Part shown: positions 7,042 to 10,749 of the stretch, piece after piece
How positions within the stretch are numbered: position 1 is the first letter of the stretch
Layout of the letters: each line of letters begins with the position of its first letter
Assembly (NCBI GenBank): GCA_003500135.1
Contig: DNTA01000031.1
Coordinates: 635 to 11,383 of the forward strand
Reading direction: 5' to 3'
Origin: Cytophagales bacterium
GTDB lineage: Bacteria; Bacteroidota; Bacteroidia; Cytophagales; Cyclobacteriaceae
DNA length: 10,749 nucleotides
Made by a program: the position numbers and the translations under genes
The notes under the pieces: model-generated
What the model saw: the letters and a program-made list of their open reading frames with translations, nothing else
What the model was told of the DNA's origin: nothing
Database searches by the model: none

Positions 7042-7131
7042 GATCGATTTTTTACCCACATACAACCCAAATTCCGGATTTAGTTGGTGACGGAATATAT
7101 ACGATTTTGTTGCATGTTGGAGTAAATACCC

Positions 7132-7160
7132 AAAAAAGGCGCTCTCGAAGCGCCTTTTTA
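7132..7160. terminator. Symmetric bidirectional rho-independent terminator
   Basis: GGCGCT (7138-7143) pairs with AGCGCC (7149-7154) across the loop CTCGA, flanked by six A on the left and five T on the right. On the plus strand the nearest gene upstream ends at 6869, about 260 bases away, implying a long 3' UTR antisense to the 56-aa gene, or an unannotated short transcript. Confidence 0.88.
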
Positions 7161-7256
7161 TTGGTTTAAATACAATCGGATATAAGATGTCATTTTTAAT
7201 AATGATTAGATATTATTGTACATAAAAATTAATTTTCAATTAATTCTGTAGAAAAT

Positions 7257-7286
7257 TTGGTATGTAAATAAAATTATATACCTTTG
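7257..7286 (+). promoter_or_regulatory. Consensus Bacteroidota promoter
   Basis: TTG (7257-7259) and TACCTTTG (7279-7286) are separated by 19 nt, matching the primary sigma factor pattern TTG-N(about 19)-TAnnTTTG exactly. The surrounding DNA is very AT-rich. Transcription should start near 7293. It drives either a small RNA ending at about 7353 or, through readthrough, the exonuclease gene at 7474. Confidence 0.75.
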
Positions 7287-7292
7287 AAACAC

Positions 7293-7353
7293 ACTAGCCT
7301 ACTCTCATAGCGGAAAAAGAAGGCCACCTCAAACGGAGGTGGTTTTTTCTTTT
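7293..7353 (+). ncRNA. Putative small RNA or attenuated leader, about 60 nt
   Basis: The limits are predicted: a start about 7 nt after the consensus -7 box and an end at the T-run of the terminator. The interval contains no ATG. The 5' part (about 7293-7313) is weakly structured and the 3' part is the terminator hairpin. It is not a match I recognise to 6S RNA, tmRNA, SRP RNA or a known riboswitch. Two readings are possible: a free-standing small RNA, insulated on the left by the terminator at 7132-7160, or a leader that limits transcription of the exonuclease gene about 120 nt further on. Confidence 0.45.
7324..7353 (+). terminator. Rho-independent terminator after the putative small RNA
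   Basis: CCACCTC (7324-7330) pairs perfectly with GAGGTGG (7336-7342) around AAACG, followed by TTTTTTCTTTT (7343-7353). Preceding purines can extend the stem by A-T and G-T pairs. Orientation is clearly plus. It stands 38 bases after the predicted start of a consensus promoter. Confidence 0.85.
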
Positions 7354-7473
7354 ACACTAATCGGAAACCTTCTTTGAATTTATCCCAAACTACTTCATTT
7401 TTGCCTCGATAATAAAACGGAATTTTCCCTAATTACCAGAATTCAAAATGGATCAACCCAAAAACACACTACA

Positions 7474-8241
7474 ATGAAAATCATTTCGTGGAATGTGAAT
7501 GGCATTCGCGCAATTCTGAAAAAAGATTTCCTGAAATCTATCAAAGCGCTGGATGCTGATATATTATGTCTGCAAGAGACCAAAGCTATGGAACAGCAGG
7601 TAAAAGAGGTTTTAAGCCTGGCCGATCATTACGAAGTGATTGCCAACGCATCAAAAGAAAAAAAAGGCTATTCCGGTACAGCCATTTTATCTAAAACAAA
7701 ACCGTTAAGTGTGCAATACGATATGGGCATCTCAGAACACGATCAGGAGGGAAGGGTGATTGCCGCTGAATTTAATGACTTTTATGTCATAAATGTTTAT
7801 GTGCCCAATTCGGGAAGTGAACTCGTACGGCTGGATTACAGGGCACAATGGGATAAAGACTTTCTGGAGTATCTTAAAAAGCTGGAAAACAAGAAACCGG
7901 TCATTGTATGCGGTGATTTTAATGTGGCACACCAACCGATCGATATTGCACGGCCTAAGGCCAACTACAATAAATCTGCCGGTTACACACAAAAGGAAAT
8001 TGATGGATTCACTCGTTTCACGGAAACAGGGCTGGTTGACAGTTTCAGGCACTTTTATCCCGAAAAGGAAAATATATACTCGTGGTGGAGCTACCGGGCC
8101 GGGGCAAGAGCCAAAAATGTAGGCTGGCGTATAGATTATTGCCTGGTCAGTGAATCTTTAATGTCCCAGGTAAAAGGCGCATTTATACTCAATGAATATA
8201 TGGGTTCGGACCACTGTCCGGTAGGTATTGAGCTCCGTTAG
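7474..8241 (+). CDS. xth: Exodeoxyribonuclease III-family AP endonuclease
   Basis: This 255-aa Mg-dependent enzyme of the exonuclease III / AP endonuclease 1 family cuts DNA at abasic sites and removes blocked 3' ends in base excision repair, in the cytoplasm. All active-site motifs are present: Asn7 in ISWNVNGIRA, metal ligand Glu35 in LQETKA, Tyr109 in VYVPNSG, Asp148 and Asn150 in GDFNVAH, the DNA-binding stretch SWWSYRAGARAKNVGWRIDY (203-222), and the Asp246-His247 pair in SDHCP. The length equals the usual 250-270 aa. The ATG at 7474 directly opens the conserved MKIISWNVNG start, so it is secure. The name exoA is used for the same family in some bacteria. There is no Shine-Dalgarno. The nearest convincing promoter is at 7257-7286, with a terminator in between, so regulation by readthrough is possible. 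The stop codon abuts that of the converging DCC gene. Confidence 0.95.
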   Translation: MKIISWNVNGIRAILKKDFLKSIKALDADILCLQETKAMEQQVKEVLSLADHYEVIANASKEKKGYSGTAILSKTKPLSVQYDMGISEHDQEGRVIAAEFNDFYVINVYVPNSGSELVRLDYRAQWDKDFLEYLKKLENKKPVIVCGDFNVAHQPIDIARPKANYNKSAGYTQKEIDGFTRFTETGLVDSFRHFYPEKENIYSWWSYRAGARAKNVGWRIDYCLVSESLMSQVKGAFILNEYMGSDHCPVGIELR

Positions 8242-8703
8242 TCAGATATCCAAAAACCGCATTTTGATGTCGGGTGTGGGCGCTAAACATTCGTCATAAC
8301 GGCCAAACCATTTATACCGGTTTCGGGCAATGACATCATAAAGGGCATCGCGGATAGATCGAGGAACAAATCGAAAAAAGCGAAATGCTTTCCAGGGATT
8401 TGGAAGGTAAGCAGCCAGCTTAATGGCCGCATCACTTCTCAGATAAACCGTTCCATTTTCCCACAGGATAAATGATTTCATATCCTCAAGAAGATGAGGT
8501 GTATCGCTTAACAATTGAGTGGCCAGGTCTGATTGCAGTGCCGCAAAACGAATGTTGGCATGTCGATCAAGTTTTATGACCAGCTTTACCGTATTGTTAC
8601 AAAAACGGCAACTGCCATCGTAAAATACAATCGGATATTCTGTATGAAAAGCTGCACGTTCCATGTATTGTAGAAACTGTGGAATAACCAAAAGGTTGGT
8701 CAT
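8242..8703 (-). CDS. DCC family (DUF393) thiol-disulfide oxidoreductase-like protein
   Basis: A 153-aa protein of the DCC family, named after its Asp-Cys-x-x-Cys signature and annotated as thiol-disulfide oxidoreductase-like; the true substrate is mostly unknown. The core starts at YPIVFYDGSCRFCN (23-36), with Asp29, Cys32 and Cys35 in a thioredoxin-like CxxC. The closing family signature is visible as YDVIARNRYKWFGRYDEC (122-139). There is no signal peptide, so it is cytoplasmic. Two starts are possible: ATG at 8703, used here because it lies 21 nt after the fabF stop as expected for operon coupling, or ATG at 8664, which removes 13 residues outside the domain. It probably shares the fabF transcript. 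Its stop TGA touches the exonuclease stop TAG on the other strand with no spacer. A redox role linked to lipid synthesis is only inferred from position. Confidence 0.88.
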   Translation of the reverse strand: MTNLLVIPQFLQYMERAAFHTEYPIVFYDGSCRFCNNTVKLVIKLDRHANIRFAALQSDLATQLLSDTPHLLEDMKSFILWENGTVYLRSDAAIKLAAYLPNPWKAFRFFRFVPRSIRDALYDVIARNRYKWFGRYDECLAPTPDIKMRFLDI

Positions 8704-8724
8704 TGAGCGACCAGCCTTTGAGAA

Positions 8725-9969
8725 TTATATCTTTTTAAAAACCACAATGGCATTGTGCCCGCCAAAACCAAAGGTATTGCTCATGGCAACCTTCAATGGC
8801 ATTTCCCGCGCTTCTCTGGTCACAATATTTAAGTTATTGGGGATTGCCGGATCGAGTTCTTCCGTATTGATCGTAGGCGGAACAACACCATTTTTTAAAG
8901 CGAGAATTGATATGATCCCTTCCGCGGCACCTGCAGCGCCTAACAAATGACCGGTCATAGATTTGGTAGCGCTGATTTGCAATTGATTTTTACCGTCACC
9001 AATCAGTTTGTGTATGGCATAGGTCTCACTAATATCGCCAACCGGCGTGCTCGTAGCGTGGGTATTCAGGTAATTCACTTCATCCACATTCACCTGTGCA
9101 TCTTCCATTGCCAACTGCATGGCCTTTAGTGCGCCGAGGCCCTTGGGGTGTGAGGCTGTCATATGATAAGCATCGGAGGTCATGGCGGAACCGGCTACTT
9201 CAGCGTAGATCTTCGCCCCCCTTGCTTTTGCATGTTCATATTCTTCGAGGATAAGCGCACCGCCACCTTCTCCCATTAGAAATCCATCGCGCTGGGTATC
9301 AAAGGGGCGGGAGGCTACTTCCGGGTCTTCATTCCGTGTCGACATGGCCTTTAGCGCGCTAAACCCACCAATGGAACCGGTAGTTACCGGCGCTTCAGAG
9401 CCACCCGTCACAATAATTTTCGCCTTACCCATTCTGATATAGTTCATAGCATCCATCAAGGCGGTATTGCTTGTGGAGCAGGCGGATACAGCAACGTAGC
9501 TCATGCCCATAAAGCCGTATTTCATTGAGATCATTCCCGCGGCCATATTGACGATGAGCTTTGGAATAAAGAAAGGGCTGAAACGCGGGTTTTGCTCATC
9601 CATTTTAAAGGCGCCCACTTCTTTCTCAAAAGTATCCATGCCACCCTGGCCCGAACCCCAGATCACACCAACATCGAAAGGTGACATATTGTTGAGGTCA
9701 AAACCGGAATCTTCAATGGCCTGTCCGGCAGCATGCAGGGCATATTGGGTAAAGAGATCGGATCTTTTTATCTCGTTGCGATCAAGGTATTGAGTGGGGT
9801 CGAAATCACGGACTTCACAGGCAATTTGGGTCCGGAAGGCAGAGGGGTCAAATCGGGTAATTCTTCCTGCGCCACTTTTTCCTTCCACCACATTTTGCCA
9901 AAAAGTGGATATATCATTTCCCAGGGGAGTGACCGCACCCAGCCCGGTAACTACAACTCGCTTATTCAT
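8725..9969 (-). CDS. fabF: 3-oxoacyl-[ACP] synthase II (KAS II)
   Basis: A 414-aa condensing enzyme that extends acyl chains by two carbons from malonyl-ACP in type II fatty acid synthesis, in the cytoplasm. The Cys-His-His triad is complete: Cys164 in VSACSTSN, His304 in NTHATSTPVGD and His341 in KSMTGHLLGAAGA, with Lys336 before it and the glycine-rich FGFGGHN near the end. These numbers match E. coli FabF (Cys163, His303, His340) shifted by one. The open frame continues upstream to an ATG at 10029, but those 20 extra residues are unlike the family, and the probable -7 box (10006-10013) lies inside that extension, so ATG 9969, giving MNKRVVVTGLG, is preferred. No acpP precedes it and no rnc follows, unlike the usual acpP-fabF arrangement, so it may be a second FabF copy. 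It is followed by the DCC gene after 21 nt. Confidence 0.95.
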   Translation of the reverse strand: MNKRVVVTGLGAVTPLGNDISTFWQNVVEGKSGAGRITRFDPSAFRTQIACEVRDFDPTQYLDRNEIKRSDLFTQYALHAAGQAIEDSGFDLNNMSPFDVGVIWGSGQGGMDTFEKEVGAFKMDEQNPRFSPFFIPKLIVNMAAGMISMKYGFMGMSYVAVSACSTSNTALMDAMNYIRMGKAKIIVTGGSEAPVTTGSIGGFSALKAMSTRNEDPEVASRPFDTQRDGFLMGEGGGALILEEYEHAKARGAKIYAEVAGSAMTSDAYHMTASHPKGLGALKAMQLAMEDAQVNVDEVNYLNTHATSTPVGDISETYAIHKLIGDGKNQLQISATKSMTGHLLGAAGAAEGIISILALKNGVVPPTINTEELDPAIPNNLNIVTREAREMPLKVAMSNTFGFGGHNAIVVFKKI

Positions 9970-10005
9970 GATCGATGGTATTTGGTTACTATTGTCTTCC
10001 TGCTT

Positions 10006-10013
10006 CAAATATA
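10006..10013 (-). promoter_or_regulatory. -7 box of the fabF promoter
   Basis: Read on the minus strand this is TATATTTG, an exact TAnnTTTG. It predicts a start near 9999 and a 5' UTR of about 30 nt before ATG 9969. A TTG lies only 13 nt upstream, closer than the usual 17-23, so the -33 element is uncertain. Confidence 0.5.
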
Positions 10014-10088
10014 CATAAAGTATCGACAACGTATTTCACCTTCGTACCGGACATCGGCAATAACCATCATTTTACAAAACGGAAAATA

Positions 10089-10117
10089 TTGCACGAGAAC
10101 TTTCACCAATAAGTTTG
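10089..10117 (+). promoter_or_regulatory. Consensus promoter of the outer-membrane-like protein gene
   Basis: TTG (10089-10091) and TAAGTTTG (10110-10117) are separated by 18 nt, an exact fit to the Bacteroidota sigma pattern. The start should be near 10124, about 20 nt before the ATG at 10144. It is back-to-back with the fabF promoter. Confidence 0.7.
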
Positions 10118-10143
10118 AATAACGTATATCAAGTTAGAAAGCC

Positions 10144-10713
10144 ATGAAAAAGTTAACTGTCTTTCTGATATGCCTGTGCTTATTACAGGTAACTGCTTTG
10201 TGCCAGCAGGAAAATTGCAAAAATATCCTGAAAGTAGAGCCTTTCTCCATCTTTACCGGCAATATTACCCTGGGTTATGAAAAGCGAATCAATCCGTATT
10301 TGGGATGGGATTTTTATCTTGGTTTGGCCGGTATCCAGATGCCATACCATAAATTCGATGAAAGAGGAATTTTTTTGAGCACAGGGCCAAAATATACGCT
10401 CAGGCCTGACCTTTCTCCTCCCAATTGCCTAGGGTGGTATGTAAGGCCAGAGCTTACGATAGGTCGCTTTGAAAAAAGGAACGTTTCCGATGGTAAAGTC
10501 GAAGATAAGCCCGAATATTTTGGTGCGCTTATTTTACAATATGGCCGGGAGCAGTTGCTGTGGCAAAGCCTTCGTGTCGACTGGCATTTTGGTGTTGGTT
10601 TTTCTTTGAGCCAAAATGATAGCATGGGATACTGGTACAGGTTTATCAGGGTAAATGACGATATACCCTTATCCTTTTCTGCAGGCCTCTCAATTGGATT
10701 GCATGAATGGTAA
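10144..10713 (+). CDS. Exported small beta-barrel-like protein, probable outer membrane
   Basis: A 189-aa exported protein. Residues 1-20 are a Sec signal (Lys2, Lys3, then a Leu/Val/Ile core); cleavage is likely before Gln21. Cys20 is preceded by TAL, which does not fit a lipobox, so lipidation is unlikely. The mature part consists of alternating amphipathic strands rich in Gly and aromatics (NITLGYEKRINPYLGWDFYLG, 40-60; WYVRPELTIGRF, 98-109; FSAGLSIGLHEW, 178-189) and ends in a terminal Trp, as many outer-membrane barrels end in an aromatic residue. The opening of the mature part resembles DUF3575-type proteins, but I cannot confirm the family. Cys25 and Cys95 could form a disulfide. It has its own consensus promoter and diverges from fabF. 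The function is unknown. The frame is complete, with its TAA stop at 10711-10713. Confidence 0.82.
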   Translation: MKKLTVFLICLCLLQVTALCQQENCKNILKVEPFSIFTGNITLGYEKRINPYLGWDFYLGLAGIQMPYHKFDERGIFLSTGPKYTLRPDLSPPNCLGWYVRPELTIGRFEKRNVSDGKVEDKPEYFGALILQYGREQLLWQSLRVDWHFGVGFSLSQNDSMGYWYRFIRVNDDIPLSFSAGLSIGLHEW

Positions 10714-10749
10714 GCCTCAGTTGCTATCCTTTTTCCTGTTTTCCTCGGT

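Larger units (their letters stand above)
7066..7473. other. Intergenic region with two terminators and one strong promoter
   Basis: No protein gene is supported here. From left to right it holds a symmetric terminator (7132-7160), a very AT-rich segment (7161-7256), a consensus promoter (7257-7286), a short putative transcript ending in a terminator (7324-7353), and about 120 bases leading to the exonuclease start. No consensus promoter is visible in those last 120 bases. Confidence 0.7.

Noticed and set aside
7042..7065. TTG start giving a 64-aa version of the small minus-strand protein
   Set aside because: The extension MYVGKKSI adds no conserved-looking feature and TTG is a rarer start; ATG at 7041 preferred.
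7081..7131. Possible plus-strand promoter before the 7132 terminator
   Set aside because: TACGATTTTG has one base too many for TAnnTTTG, and the nearest TTG is too close, so a second small RNA is not supported.
7793..8122. 109-aa plus frame overlapping the exonuclease gene
   Set aside because: It is out of frame with an intact exonuclease III active site and has no family features.
9970..10029. 20-residue N-terminal extension of FabF
   Set aside because: It is absent from the family, contains a consensus -7 box on the coding strand, and the shorter form aligns residue for residue with E. coli FabF catalytic positions.
1..10749. CRISPR array, insertion sequence, tRNA or rRNA
   Set aside because: No regularly spaced repeats, transposase motifs, terminal inverted repeats around a gene, or cloverleaf-type sequences were seen on either strand.

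Overview
The window looks like chromosomal housekeeping DNA from a free-living member of the Bacteroidota, most likely a Cytophagales-type bacterium. The evidence is the promoter style (TTG, about 18-19 nt, then TAnnTTTG, seen clearly at 7257-7286 and 10089-10117), weak or absent Shine-Dalgarno sequences, AT-rich intergenic DNA around moderate-GC genes, a TTTAAAGTTT-type intergenic repeat, and proteins typical of the phylum (S9 lipoprotein peptidase, DCC-family protein, small barrel-like outer-membrane protein). The genus cannot be named from sequence alone. I see no mobile element, CRISPR array, rRNA or tRNA.

Layout, left to right. 1-611 is non-coding and holds hairpins and dyads. 612-2519 (+) is a lipoprotein S9 prolyl-oligopeptidase-type peptidase. 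It is followed by a short AT-rich repeat and a strong bidirectional terminator (2572-2609) shared with a converging 74-aa gene of unknown function (2633-2857, -). 2858-3297 is non-coding and unusually rich in perfect palindromes. 3298-6024 (-) is an AcnA-type aconitase of the TCA cycle. A 299-bp divergent spacer separates it from a membrane-anchored protein of unknown function (6324-6869, +), whose 3' end nearly touches a probable 56-aa gene on the other strand (6871-7041, -).

7066-7473 holds two rho-independent terminators and, between them, an excellent Bacteroidota promoter. The transcript from this promoter would end about 60 nt later at the second terminator, so it is either a small RNA or an attenuated leader for the next gene. 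7474-8241 (+) is an exodeoxyribonuclease III-family repair nuclease. Its stop codon directly abuts the stop of a DCC thiol-disulfide family gene (8242-8703, -), which lies 21 nt downstream of fabF (8725-9969, -), a ketoacyl-ACP synthase II. fabF and a small exported, probably outer-membrane, protein (10144-10713, +) diverge from a spacer with a consensus -7 box for each direction.

The genes mostly act independently (central carbon metabolism, DNA repair, fatty acid synthesis, envelope proteolysis). The only likely operon is fabF with the DCC gene. No new multi-gene defence or metabolic system is evident. The parts most worth a second look are non-coding: the insulated small transcription unit before the exonuclease gene and the palindrome clusters at 1-57, 234-274 and 2888-3226.
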